NCBI GenBank assembly: GCA_023399035.1
Contig: JAEWQX010000080.1
Coordinates: 1 to 27,258, forward strand
Length of the DNA: 27,258 bases
From: Bacillota bacterium
GTDB taxonomy: Bacteria > Bacillota > Clostridia > Clostridiales > Clostridiaceae
Direction of reading: 5' to 3'
A model generated the notes under the pieces. The model had not been told where the DNA came from, did no database searches, and worked only from the letters and a program-made list of their open reading frames with translations. Position 1 is the first letter of the stretch, and each line of letters opens with the position of its first letter. Shown here one piece after another: positions 8,211 to 16,027 of the stretch. The position numbers and the translations under genes are program-made.

Positions 8211-8903
8211 ATGTTCAATGTATTAGTAGTAGATGATGAAAAAGAAATAAGAGATGCAATAGAGATATATTTGAGGGGCGAAAACCTAAATGTATTTAAA
8301 GCTGAGGATGGACTTCAGGCATTAGACATATTGGAACAGGAAAAGATACATTTAATAATATTAGATGTTATGATGCCTAAGCTTGATGGAATAAGAACAT
8401 GTTTAAAGATAAGAGAAACTCAGAATCTCCCTATAATAATGCTTTCTGCTAAGGGTGAGGATTCTGATAAGATATTAGGTTTAAATGTAGGGGCTGATGA
8501 TTATATAACAAAGCCATTCAATCATTTGGAACTTGTTGCAAGAGTAAAGTCTCAACTAAGGAGATATGAAAAACCTTTAAATGTTGAAGAAGGAAAAGAT
8601 ATAATTAAAGTCAAGGATCTTGTCATTGACACAGTTGCTAAGAAGATAACTGTAAGAGGAGAGGAGATAAAGGTTACAGCAACTGAATATAAGATACTTC
8701 ATCTTCTTGCTTCAAATTTAGGAAAAGTATTTTCTATAAAGGAAATATATGAAAAAGTATGGGAAGAAATGTTTTATAAGAGTGAAAATACAGTAACAGT
8801 TCATATAAGAAGAATAAGAGAAAAGATAGAAATAAATACAAAGGAACCTGAATATATTAAGGTGGTGTGGGGTATTGGTTACAAGATTGAAAAGGAAGAT
8901 TAA
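8211..8903 (+). CDS. OmpR/PhoB-family response regulator
   Basis: A 230-residue two-domain regulator. The receiver domain (1-115) has the acidic pair D8-D9, phosphoacceptor D52 (IILDVMMPKLDG), S79 and K101 (YITKPFN). The C-terminal winged helix-turn-helix (~130-228) contains EEIKVTATEYKILHLLASN, YKSENTVTVHIRRIREKI and the closing VVWGIGYKIE. The ribosome-binding site AGGAGG (8199-8204) precedes the ATG. The downstream kinase gene overlaps its last 29 bases, so they form a cognate pair. The signal and targets are unknown; a link to envelope stress or antibiotic peptides is common in this subgroup but is not shown here. Confidence 0.95.
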   Translation: MFNVLVVDDEKEIRDAIEIYLRGENLNVFKAEDGLQALDILEQEKIHLIILDVMMPKLDGIRTCLKIRETQNLPIIMLSAKGEDSDKILGLNVGADDYITKPFNHLELVARVKSQLRRYEKPLNVEEGKDIIKVKDLVIDTVAKKITVRGEEIKVTATEYKILHLLASNLGKVFSIKEIYEKVWEEMFYKSENTVTVHIRRIREKIEINTKEPEYIKVVWGIGYKIEKED

Positions 8904-10230
8904 ATCTTATGTAAATAGCATTTATCTCATAGATATAATAATAGTTACAGTTATAGCATTGATGTTATTTTCAATTCTGGGAGATTATGCACAGGTAAAT
9001 AGGGTACAGCATCAGCTTGCTGTACAGGAAATAAAAGAAAATACCTTCGAACTTATTATTTTAAGCATTATCAATATAATATTTATTGCTAAAATAGCTA
9101 TAGTCATAAAAAGAAACCCAAAGGCACCTAAAATTAAATCCAACCTAATAAATAATGTGATTTTTGTATTAAAAAATGGATTCAAATATAAAGAAACAAG
9201 AACAACATTAATCGTATCAATAACACTAGGAGTAATAATTCTAATAACATATCTATATTTTTTAGCAACAGGCGGGTATGAAAATAATATATTTGTAAGA
9301 TTCTTTCAAACTTATCCATTTAAAGGCAGTATATTTATGATTGTAGTTTTATTTCTTACTATGATTTATGGAACTAAGAAAACTTTAGACATAACTGTTG
9401 TAAATGAAGCTTTAAGGAGAGTAAACGAGGGAAATCTTCAGGATGATATTATTTTAGATGGTTCCCCAGCCATAAGGGAGCTTGCACATAATATAAACTT
9501 AATAAAAGCTGGATATAAAGAAATACTGGAAGAAGGAGTACGCAGTGAAAAGCTGAAAACTGAACTTATTTCCAATGTATCTCATGATTTAAAGACACCT
9601 TTAACTTCAATAATAAATTATGTAAATATAATTAAGAGCAAAGATATAACAGAAGAGGAACGCTCTGATTATATTGAGATTCTTGAGAAAAAGTCACTTA
9701 AGCTAAAGTCTTTAATTGAGGATTTATTTGAAATGTCTAAGATAAATAGTGGCAAGCTTAAGCTTAATAAAGAATTAATAGATATTCTTGCACTGGTTCA
9801 TCAAGGAGTAGGAGAATACAGTACACTTTATGAAGAAAAAAATATATGCTTTAAAGTTACATGTGATGAAGATGCAGTATATATGGAACTGGACGGAAAA
9901 ATGATGTCAAGGGCGATTGAAAATCTGATAATAAATTCTATTAAATATTCCTTAGAAAATACAAGAGTATATATCGATATAGAAAAGGAACATGGATTTG
10001 TAACTATTTCAATGAAAAATATAGCAAATTATGAGATGAATTTTAATGAAGAAGAGATATTTGAAAGATTTGCAAGAGGCGATAAATCAAGAAACTCTAA
10101 AATAGAAGGTTCTGGTCTTGGTCTTGCTATAACAAAAAGTATAATTGAACTTCATGGAGGGATAATAAAGATAAGAAGAGAAGGGGATATGTTTAAGATT
10201 TATATAAAACTCCCATTAGAAGATGGATAA
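8875..10230 (+). CDS. Sensor histidine kinase, four TM segments
   Basis: A 451-residue kinase with a TTG start at 8875 preceded by AAGGTGGTG (8859-8867). It overlaps the regulator gene by 29 bases, implying translational coupling. TM helices lie near residues 19-36, 58-78, 111-131 and 152-168, with only short loops outside, so it is likely to sense within the membrane or through a partner. A HAMP-like linker (~169-220) leads to the H-box SNVSHDLKTPLTSI with H237. The ATPase part has the N-box ENLIINSIKYS (N350, N354), F-box ERFARGD and G2-box GSGLGLA (412-418). The usual DxGxG G1-box is replaced by MKNIANYEM, as in some VanS-type kinases. A terminator follows 30 bases after the stop. The upstream TPR protein is a candidate accessory factor. 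Confidence 0.93.
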   Translation: MVTRLKRKIKSYVNSIYLIDIIIVTVIALMLFSILGDYAQVNRVQHQLAVQEIKENTFELIILSIINIIFIAKIAIVIKRNPKAPKIKSNLINNVIFVLKNGFKYKETRTTLIVSITLGVIILITYLYFLATGGYENNIFVRFFQTYPFKGSIFMIVVLFLTMIYGTKKTLDITVVNEALRRVNEGNLQDDIILDGSPAIRELAHNINLIKAGYKEILEEGVRSEKLKTELISNVSHDLKTPLTSIINYVNIIKSKDITEEERSDYIEILEKKSLKLKSLIEDLFEMSKINSGKLKLNKELIDILALVHQGVGEYSTLYEEKNICFKVTCDEDAVYMELDGKMMSRAIENLIINSIKYSLENTRVYIDIEKEHGFVTISMKNIANYEMNFNEEEIFERFARGDKSRNSKIEGSGLGLAITKSIIELHGGIIKIRREGDMFKIYIKLPLEDG

Positions 10231-10259
10231 AAAATATTAAGAAATAAATTTTATCAATT

Positions 10260-10302
10260 AAGTAGTTAATCTGTAGAAAATAAAAGATTAACTACTTTTT
10301 TT
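10260..10302 (+). terminator. Terminator of the TPR-regulator-kinase operon
   Basis: A perfect 13-bp stem AAGTAGTTAATCT (10260-10272) with AGATTAACTACTT (10285-10297), followed by T to 10302. Confidence 0.92.
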
Positions 10303-10327
10303 AATAGATAATTTATAAATTTGAAGT

Positions 10328-10356
10328 TTTACAATTAATATATTAACTACTATAAT
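10328..10356 (+). promoter_or_regulatory. Sigma-A promoter of the ribonucleotide reductase alpha gene
   Basis: TTTACA (10328-10333), 17-base spacer, perfect TATAAT (10351-10356). Transcription would start near 10363, inside the first NrdR-like box, leaving a leader of about 65 bases. Confidence 0.7.
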
Positions 10357-10372
10357 ATACGATATGTTGTAT
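10357..10372 (+). promoter_or_regulatory. NrdR-like box 1
   Basis: ATACGATATGTTGTAT matches the published NrdR consensus acaCwAtATaTwGtgt at 12 of 16 positions. It directly abuts the -10 element and covers the expected start site, so binding would block initiation. Confidence 0.5.
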
Positions 10373-10398
10373 GAGGATAAGAATATATTTACATAGAT

Positions 10399-10414
10399 AC
10401 ACAAGATATAGTGG
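10399..10414 (+). promoter_or_regulatory. NrdR-like box 2
   Basis: ACACAAGATATAGTGG matches the NrdR consensus acaCwAtATaTwGtgt at 14 of 16 positions. It begins exactly 42 bases (four helical turns) after box 1, in line with the known tandem, helix-phased arrangement, and ends just before the ribosome-binding site. Confidence 0.7.
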
Positions 10415-10426
10415 AGGGAAGATAAT

Positions 10427-12658
10427 ATGTCAGCTTTAAATGAATTATGTATAGATGCTGTGTCAGGGATAAAGGACGAAGAGGGAGTTTATTCAGAAGA
10501 AAGATTATTAGAAGCATTAAAACTAATAATAAGAGAAGGAATGAGTGAAAAAGAGATAAGAAAGTCACTTATTCAGGTTTCTTTAGAATTAACTACAGAT
10601 ATGGAGCCAAATTGGCAGTTTGTAGCATCAAAAGTATATACATATGAGCTTTACGATGAAGTAAGAAATAATAGAGGGTTAAGCAGTACTGAGGATTTAT
10701 ATAGCAATTATTATAATTTTATATATCAGCTAACTGACAGGGGACTTTACGGAAAATATATATTAGAAAATTATACAGAAGAAGATATACTTGAGCTTGA
10801 AAAGACAATAAAGCCAGAAAGAGATTTTCTTTTCAATTACAGCGGAATAAATCTTTTAGCTAAAAGATATTTAGTTCAGGATTATAATAGAAATCCAGTT
10901 GAATTACCACAGCAGATGTTTATGGGAATAGCTATGCATCTTGCAATTCCAGAAGAAAAGTCTAAGAGGGTATATTGGGCAAAGAGATTTTATGACGTAT
11001 TAAGTTCACTAAAAGCGACAATGGCAACACCTACTATGTCCAATGCAAGAAAACCATTTTATCAATTAAGTTCATGCTTTATAGATACTGTAGAGGATAG
11101 CCTTGAAGGAATTTATAAATCGCTTGATAATTTTGCACAGGTATCAAAGTTTGGTGGCGGAATGGGAATATATATGGGTAAAGTAAGAGCCTTAGGATCG
11201 TCTATAAGAGGTTTTAAAGGTGCGTCAGGAGGTATAATTCCATGGGTAAAGCTATTTAACGATACAGCAGTTGCTGTTGACCAGCTTGGAGTTAGAAACG
11301 GATCTGTAGCTATCTGGCTTGATGCATGGCATAAAGATATACCTGAATTCTTACAGATAAGAACTAACAATGGAGATGATAGAAAGAAAGCTCATGATGT
11401 CTTCCCAGGGATATGTTATCCTGATTTATTCTGGAAACTTGCAGAAAAAGATATAGATGCTGACTGGTATATGATGTGTCCTCATGAAATAAAAGGTATA
11501 AAAGGATATGCACTTGAAGATTTCTATGGATCAGAATGGGAAGAAAAGTACTATGAATGTGTAAATGATGAAAGAATAGAAAAGAGAGTAATGTCAGTTA
11601 AGGATATTGTAAGATTGATAATCAAGAGTGCCGCTGAAACAGGAGCACCATTTGCATTTTACAGAGATACTGTAAACAAGATGAATCCTAACAAGCATAA
11701 TGGAATTATTTATTCATCGAATTTATGTACTGAAATAATGCAGAATATGAGTCCTATGGAAATAGAAAAAGCAGAAATAGTAGATGAAAATGGAATGACA
11801 ATTGTAACTCAGAAAATAGTGCCTGGAGACTTTGTAGTATGTAACCTTTCTTCAATAGTATTAGGAAATGTAGATGTGTGCAGCGAAGAGGAAATGGAAT
11901 ACGTTGTTGAAACTCAGATAAGAGCAATGGATAATGTAATTGATTTAAACTACTATTCAGTACCATTTGCAGAAGTTACAAATAAAAGATATAGAGCAAT
12001 AGGTCTTGGAACTAGCGGATACCATCATATGCTTGCCAATAACAGAATCCATTGGACTGAAGAAAAGCACAGAGATTTTGCAGATGAGGTTTATGAAAGA
12101 ATAAACTATTATGCAGTAAAAGCAAGTATGACTATTGCAAAAGAAAAAGGTGCTTACAAATTATTCGAAGGATCTGACTGGGATAATGGTGATTATTTTG
12201 AACTGAGAGATTATAAAGATGAAAAATGGTGTGAACTAAGAAAAGAAATAAAAGAAAATGGAATGAGAAACGGGTATCTTTTAGCAGTAGCACCAAATGG
12301 ATCTACAGCAACTATAGCCGGAACATCAGAAGGTATAGATCCAGTAATGGCTAGATTTTATTTGGAAGAAAAGAAGGGAAGCATAATTCCTAAAACAGCA
12401 CCAAATCTTAATGATGATAACTATTGGTATTACAATCCTGCATATAATATAGATCAGACGTGGTCAGTTCAAATGAATGGAATACGTCAGAGACATATTG
12501 ATCAGGGGCAGTCATTTAATTTATATATAACTAACAATTATACTATGAGACAAATAATGAACTTATATATAGAAGCATGTAAATGTGGAGTAAAATCAAT
12601 TTACTATGTAAGATCAAAATCACTTGAAGTTACTGAATGTGAGAGCTGCTCAGCTTAG
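10427..12658 (+). CDS. Class I ribonucleoside-diphosphate reductase, alpha subunit
   Basis: A 743-residue catalytic subunit that reduces ribonucleoside diphosphates to deoxy forms. Catalytic residues are visible by motif: redox pair C217 (SSCFID) and C472 (VCNLSS), radical site N432-C434-E436 (SNLCTEI), and the radical-transfer Tyr pair Y726-Y727 (SIYYVRS). A C-terminal CESC (C738, C741) can accept electrons from thioredoxin or a glutaredoxin-like protein. The N-terminus lacks a recognisable complete ATP-cone and begins directly with a short helical region before TTDMEPNWQFVASKVY, so ATP/dATP activity control may be absent or altered, as in NrdE. Class Ia versus Ib naming is left open: no nrdI or nrdH is near. 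GGAGGG precedes the ATG. The small subunit follows after 250 bases that include a terminator and a promoter. Confidence 0.95.
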   Translation: MSALNELCIDAVSGIKDEEGVYSEERLLEALKLIIREGMSEKEIRKSLIQVSLELTTDMEPNWQFVASKVYTYELYDEVRNNRGLSSTEDLYSNYYNFIYQLTDRGLYGKYILENYTEEDILELEKTIKPERDFLFNYSGINLLAKRYLVQDYNRNPVELPQQMFMGIAMHLAIPEEKSKRVYWAKRFYDVLSSLKATMATPTMSNARKPFYQLSSCFIDTVEDSLEGIYKSLDNFAQVSKFGGGMGIYMGKVRALGSSIRGFKGASGGIIPWVKLFNDTAVAVDQLGVRNGSVAIWLDAWHKDIPEFLQIRTNNGDDRKKAHDVFPGICYPDLFWKLAEKDIDADWYMMCPHEIKGIKGYALEDFYGSEWEEKYYECVNDERIEKRVMSVKDIVRLIIKSAAETGAPFAFYRDTVNKMNPNKHNGIIYSSNLCTEIMQNMSPMEIEKAEIVDENGMTIVTQKIVPGDFVVCNLSSIVLGNVDVCSEEEMEYVVETQIRAMDNVIDLNYYSVPFAEVTNKRYRAIGLGTSGYHHMLANNRIHWTEEKHRDFADEVYERINYYAVKASMTIAKEKGAYKLFEGSDWDNGDYFELRDYKDEKWCELRKEIKENGMRNGYLLAVAPNGSTATIAGTSEGIDPVMARFYLEEKKGSIIPKTAPNLNDDNYWYYNPAYNIDQTWSVQMNGIRQRHIDQGQSFNLYITNNYTMRQIMNLYIEACKCGVKSIYYVRSKSLEVTECESCSA

Positions 12659-12661
12659 TCA

Positions 12662-12722
12662 GTTGAAAGTTGAGAGCTGATAATTAAGAGTTGATTGTTG
12701 AAATTTTTCACGGAAAAATTTC
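12662..12722. repeat. Heptamer tandem repeat plus hairpin in the nrdA-nrdB spacer
   Basis: Starting three bases after the alpha-subunit stop, six consecutive 7-base units follow a GTTGANA theme: GTTGAAA, GTTGAGA, GCTGATA, ATTAAGA, GTTGATT, GTTGAAA (12662-12703). The last unit runs into a 10-bp hairpin GAAATTTTTC / GAAAAATTTC with loop ACG (12700-12722). It resembles the short dispersed intergenic repeats of Clostridium genomes, though copies elsewhere cannot be checked here. Confidence 0.75.
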
Positions 12723-12743
12723 TTTGAATATTTATATGTTTTT

Positions 12744-12773
12744 TTAAGAAAGGCTTATGCCTTTCTTAATTTT
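12744..12773 (+). terminator. Terminator after the alpha-subunit gene
   Basis: A perfect 11-bp stem TTAAGAAAGGC (12744-12754) with GCCTTTCTTAA (12759-12769) and loop TTAT. The U-tract is short (four T), so read-through into the beta gene is possible. Confidence 0.7.
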
Positions 12774-12799
12774 GACATGATATTAATTTTTAGTACAAA
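12772..12799 (+). promoter_or_regulatory. Possible separate promoter of the beta-subunit gene
   Basis: Consensus TTGACA (12772-12777) overlaps the tail of the preceding terminator; 16 bases later TACAAA (12794-12799) is a 4/6 match to the -10. I saw no convincing NrdR box between here and the start codon. Confidence 0.4.
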
Positions 12800-12923
12800 A
12801 ATTTTTTGAGAAATAATAATATGTACTTGAAAAAGAGAAAATAGATGTAAATGCTGTTGCTAATCTAAAAATTTTAGTATTCAGATAAAAGATAAAATAC
12901 ATTAATGAATGGGAGTATTAATG

Positions 12924-13958
12924 ATGAGTATAAACAAGAAACCTCTTTTTAATGAATTTGGAGATAGAGAACTTAGCAAAAAGAGACTTATAAATGGAAA
13001 TACAACTAATTTAAATGACTTCAATAATATGAAGTATACATGGGTTTCTGACTGGTATAGACAAGGTATGAATAACTTCTGGATTCCAGAAGAAGTAAAC
13101 TTATCTCAAGATTTAAAGGATTATCAGAATTTATTAGAAGAAGAAAGAACGGCCTATGACAAGATATTATCTTTCTTAATTTTCTTAGATTCAATACAAA
13201 CTGCGAATTTAAGCAATATAAATAACTATATAACTGCAAGTGAGATAAACTTATGTCTTACTATACAAAGCTTCCAGGAAGCGGTACATTCACAAAGCTA
13301 CAGCTACATGCTTGATAGTATATGTTCTCCTGAAAAAAGAAATGAAATACTTTATCAGTGGAAAGATGACGAAATGTTACTAAAAAGAAATAAGTTTATT
13401 GGAGATCTATATAATGAATTTATAAATAATCCTACAGAGCATAATTTATTAAAAACTCTTATGGCTAACTATATCTTAGAGGGAATTTATTTTTATTCAG
13501 GATTTATGTTCTTCTATAATTTAGAGAGAAATGGAAAGATGCCTGGTTCAGCGCAGGAAATAAGATATATAAATAGAGACGAAAATACCCATTTATGGCT
13601 TTTCAGAAACATAATAAGGGAGCTTCAAAAGGAAAATCCTGAATTATTCACTGAAGAAGTTAAGAATGAACTTAGAGACATGATGAAAACAGGTGTTGAT
13701 CAGGAAATACTATGGGGACATTATGTAATAGGAGATAAGATTCAGGGAATAAACAAGAGACTTATAGAAGATTATATCAAGTACTTAGGAAATAAGAGAT
13801 TAAAGGAAATAGGACTTGAACCGTTATTTGAAGGATATACTGAAAATCCAGCATCATGGGTTGATAGACAATCGAATGCAAACGCTGTTAAGACTGATTT
13901 CTTTGAAGCTAGATCAACAGCTTATGCAAAAGCTGCAACTCTTGTGGATGATTTATAA
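12924..13958 (+). CDS. Class I ribonucleoside-diphosphate reductase, beta subunit
   Basis: A 344-residue radical-generating subunit. Dimetal ligands are recognisable as D89 (FLDSIQ), E119 and H122 (QEAVH), E186 (LEGIYF), and E220 and H223 (RDENTHL). The radical tyrosine is present at Y126 (HSQSY), so this is a tyrosyl-radical enzyme and not the Phe-containing Ic type. The C-terminus (KAATLVDDL) is the expected alpha-binding tail. I choose ATG 12924 because GGGAG (12911-12915) lies eight bases upstream; ATG 12921 is equally in frame with a 5-base spacer, and ATG 12909 lacks a ribosome-binding site. Whether the metal is Fe or Mn cannot be told, and no nrdI flavodoxin gene is adjacent. Confidence 0.94.
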   Translation: MSINKKPLFNEFGDRELSKKRLINGNTTNLNDFNNMKYTWVSDWYRQGMNNFWIPEEVNLSQDLKDYQNLLEEERTAYDKILSFLIFLDSIQTANLSNINNYITASEINLCLTIQSFQEAVHSQSYSYMLDSICSPEKRNEILYQWKDDEMLLKRNKFIGDLYNEFINNPTEHNLLKTLMANYILEGIYFYSGFMFFYNLERNGKMPGSAQEIRYINRDENTHLWLFRNIIRELQKENPELFTEEVKNELRDMMKTGVDQEILWGHYVIGDKIQGINKRLIEDYIKYLGNKRLKEIGLEPLFEGYTENPASWVDRQSNANAVKTDFFEARSTAYAKAATLVDDL

Positions 13959-14059
13959 AAAAATATATGTAAAATAAGGGTAATACGATATAATGTTAAT
14001 AGATTCAAAAATATTTGTAGGTTTTTACAAAAAAATTATATAAAAAACCATAAATCAAG

Positions 14060-14087
14060 TTAATATTTTATAAAATTATGGTATAAT
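14060..14087 (+). promoter_or_regulatory. Promoter of ptsI
   Basis: Perfect TATAAT at 14082-14087 with a weak TTAATA (14060-14065) 16 bases upstream. The leader is about 95 bases and includes a small CTCAT/ATGAG hairpin (about 14115-14131). A second TATAAT at 13989-13994 has no good -35. A G2T5/A5C2 hairpin (14020-14049) may end the beta-subunit transcript but lacks a U-tract. Confidence 0.45.
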
Positions 14088-14186
14088 GGTAATGGTTTAA
14101 ACTCTAATATAAACTCATAAATATGATGAGAAAAAAACAAAAATATATTTATAATAAAATTAACTATCAAGGAGGAATTCCATATT

Positions 14187-15806
14187 ATGAAAAAAGGTAT
14201 TGCTGCTTCTAAAGGATATGCAATAGGTAAAGTATTCTTACAAGAACATGAAGAAATCGTTATAACAGATGCTAAAATCACAGACATAGCTGCAGAAAAA
14301 GAAAAAATGCAAAAGGCATTAGATGATTCTAGAGCTCAATTAGAAGTAATTAAAGCTAAAGCTGCAGAAGAAATGGGAGCAGAAAAAGCAGAAGTATTCG
14401 AAGCTCACATAACATTATTAGATGATCCAGAATTTACTGGTGCAATGATGAATGAAATTGAAATGAACAGCGTAAATGGTTTAAAAGCTATTGAAAGTGT
14501 TACAAATACATTTGTTGCTATATTTGAATCTATGGATAATGAATACATGAGAGAAAGAGCAGCAGATATCAAAGACGTATCTAAGAGAATATTATCAAAC
14601 TTTGCAGGTAAAGGCGGAGATGATTTTGCAATTACTGAAAACAATACAGTTGTAGTTGCTCATGACTTAACTCCATCTGATACAGCAGGATTAGACAGAA
14701 GCAAAGTTGTAGGTTTCATAACAAATATAGGTGGAAGAACTTCTCATGCAGCTATTATGGCTAGAACATTAGAAATCCCAGCTGTACTTGGTTTAGGAGA
14801 CATAACTACTTCTGTTAAGACTGGAGATATAGTTATCGTTGATGGAATCACTGGAGATGTTATAATAAACCCTTCAGAAGAAGTATTAGCTGAATACAAA
14901 GCTAAGAAAGAAAAATTCCAAGCTGAACAAGAAGAATTAAAGAAATTAATAGATGTTAAAACAACTACTAAATCAGGTAGAAGAATAGAAGTTTGCGGAA
15001 ATATCGGTAAACCAGAAGATGTTAATGGTGTTATAGCAAACGGTGGAGACGGTGTAGGATTATTCAGAACTGAATTCTTATACATGGATAGAGAAAATGC
15101 TCCAACAGAAGAAGAACAATTTGAAAGCTACAAATATGTTCTTGAAAAAATGAATGGTAAGCAAGTTGTAATAAGAACATTAGATATCGGTGGAGACAAG
15201 ACTCTTCCATACTTACCATTACCAGAAGAAATGAACCCATTCTTAGGTTACAGAGCAATCAGACTTTGCTTAGACAGAAAAGAAATATTCAAAGTTCAAT
15301 TAAGAGCATTATTAAGAGCTTCTATATACGGAAATCTTTGCGTAATGTTCCCAATGATCTCAGGACTTGAAGAATTCTTACAAGCTAAAGAAGTTGTTGA
15401 TGAATGTAAAGCTGAATTAAAAGCAGAAGGAAAAGAATATTCAGAAACTATTCAATGGGGTATCATGGTTGAAATCCCAGCTGCAGCAGTTTATGCTGAT
15501 GAATTAGCTAAATATGTTGATTTCTTCTCAATTGGAACAAACGACTTAATTCAATATACATTAGCTGCTGACAGAATGAGCGAAAAAGTTTCATATCTTT
15601 ACAATCCAATGCACCCAGCTGTATTAAGATTAATAAAGATGACTATAGATGGAGCTCATAAGCATGGTAAATGGGTTGGAATGTGTGGAGAAATGGCAGG
15701 AGATGAAGCTGCTATCCCAACATTAGTTGAGTATGGTTTAGATGAATTCTCAATGAGTGCGACATCAATCTTAAATGCTAAGAAGATAATGTTAGAACAA
15801 GAATAA
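14187..15806 (+). CDS. ptsI: Phosphoenolpyruvate-protein phosphotransferase (PTS enzyme I)
   Basis: A 539-residue cytoplasmic enzyme that takes phosphate from PEP and passes it to HPr, the first step of all PTS sugar uptake. The order of domains is standard: an N-terminal HPr-binding helical domain (~1-145), a swivelling His domain with phosphorylated H187 in GGRTSHAAIMARTLEIPAV, and a C-terminal PEP-binding TIM barrel with GVGLFRTEFLYMDR, GFRAIR-like GYRAIRLCLDR, FSIGTNDLIQYTLAADR and catalytic C500 in GMCGEMAGDE. AAGGAGGA lies upstream with a slightly long spacer (about 11). No ptsH or sugar-specific EII gene is adjacent, as is common in clostridia, so it stands as a single-gene unit. Its codons look more biased than those of its neighbours, in keeping with high expression. 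Confidence 0.97.
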   Translation: MKKGIAASKGYAIGKVFLQEHEEIVITDAKITDIAAEKEKMQKALDDSRAQLEVIKAKAAEEMGAEKAEVFEAHITLLDDPEFTGAMMNEIEMNSVNGLKAIESVTNTFVAIFESMDNEYMRERAADIKDVSKRILSNFAGKGGDDFAITENNTVVVAHDLTPSDTAGLDRSKVVGFITNIGGRTSHAAIMARTLEIPAVLGLGDITTSVKTGDIVIVDGITGDVIINPSEEVLAEYKAKKEKFQAEQEELKKLIDVKTTTKSGRRIEVCGNIGKPEDVNGVIANGGDGVGLFRTEFLYMDRENAPTEEEQFESYKYVLEKMNGKQVVIRTLDIGGDKTLPYLPLPEEMNPFLGYRAIRLCLDRKEIFKVQLRALLRASIYGNLCVMFPMISGLEEFLQAKEVVDECKAELKAEGKEYSETIQWGIMVEIPAAAVYADELAKYVDFFSIGTNDLIQYTLAADRMSEKVSYLYNPMHPAVLRLIKMTIDGAHKHGKWVGMCGEMAGDEAAIPTLVEYGLDEFSMSATSILNAKKIMLEQE

Positions 15807-15859
15807 TATTAATTTTATATAATGTCTATAAACATAATTTAAATTATTTAAGGACTACT

Positions 15860-15897
15860 AAAATGACTATCCAATTTATTAGGGTAGTCATTTTTTT
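15860..15897 (+). terminator. Terminator of ptsI
   Basis: A 13-bp stem AAAATGACTATCC (15860-15872) with GGGTAGTCATTTT (15882-15894, one G-U pair), followed by T to 15897. Confidence 0.92.
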
Positions 15898-15912
15898 GAA
15901 TTAAAAATTCAG

Positions 15913-15928
15913 ACTAACACTTGTTAGT
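15913..15928. promoter_or_regulatory. Palindrome ACTAACA-CT-TGTTAGT, possible operator
   Basis: A 16-base inverted repeat with 7-bp arms and a 2-base centre, lying between the ptsI terminator and the TPR/TM gene, followed by T5. It looks like a TetR-type operator. It could also be a weak second terminator hairpin. Confidence 0.35.
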
Positions 15929-16027
15929 TTTTAGAATAGGTATTATAGTATGATTTTTGTTATTATTATGCATTAAAATAAGATATAATAAATTTATATG
16001 ATTTTATGGAACAGTAAGGGGATATTT

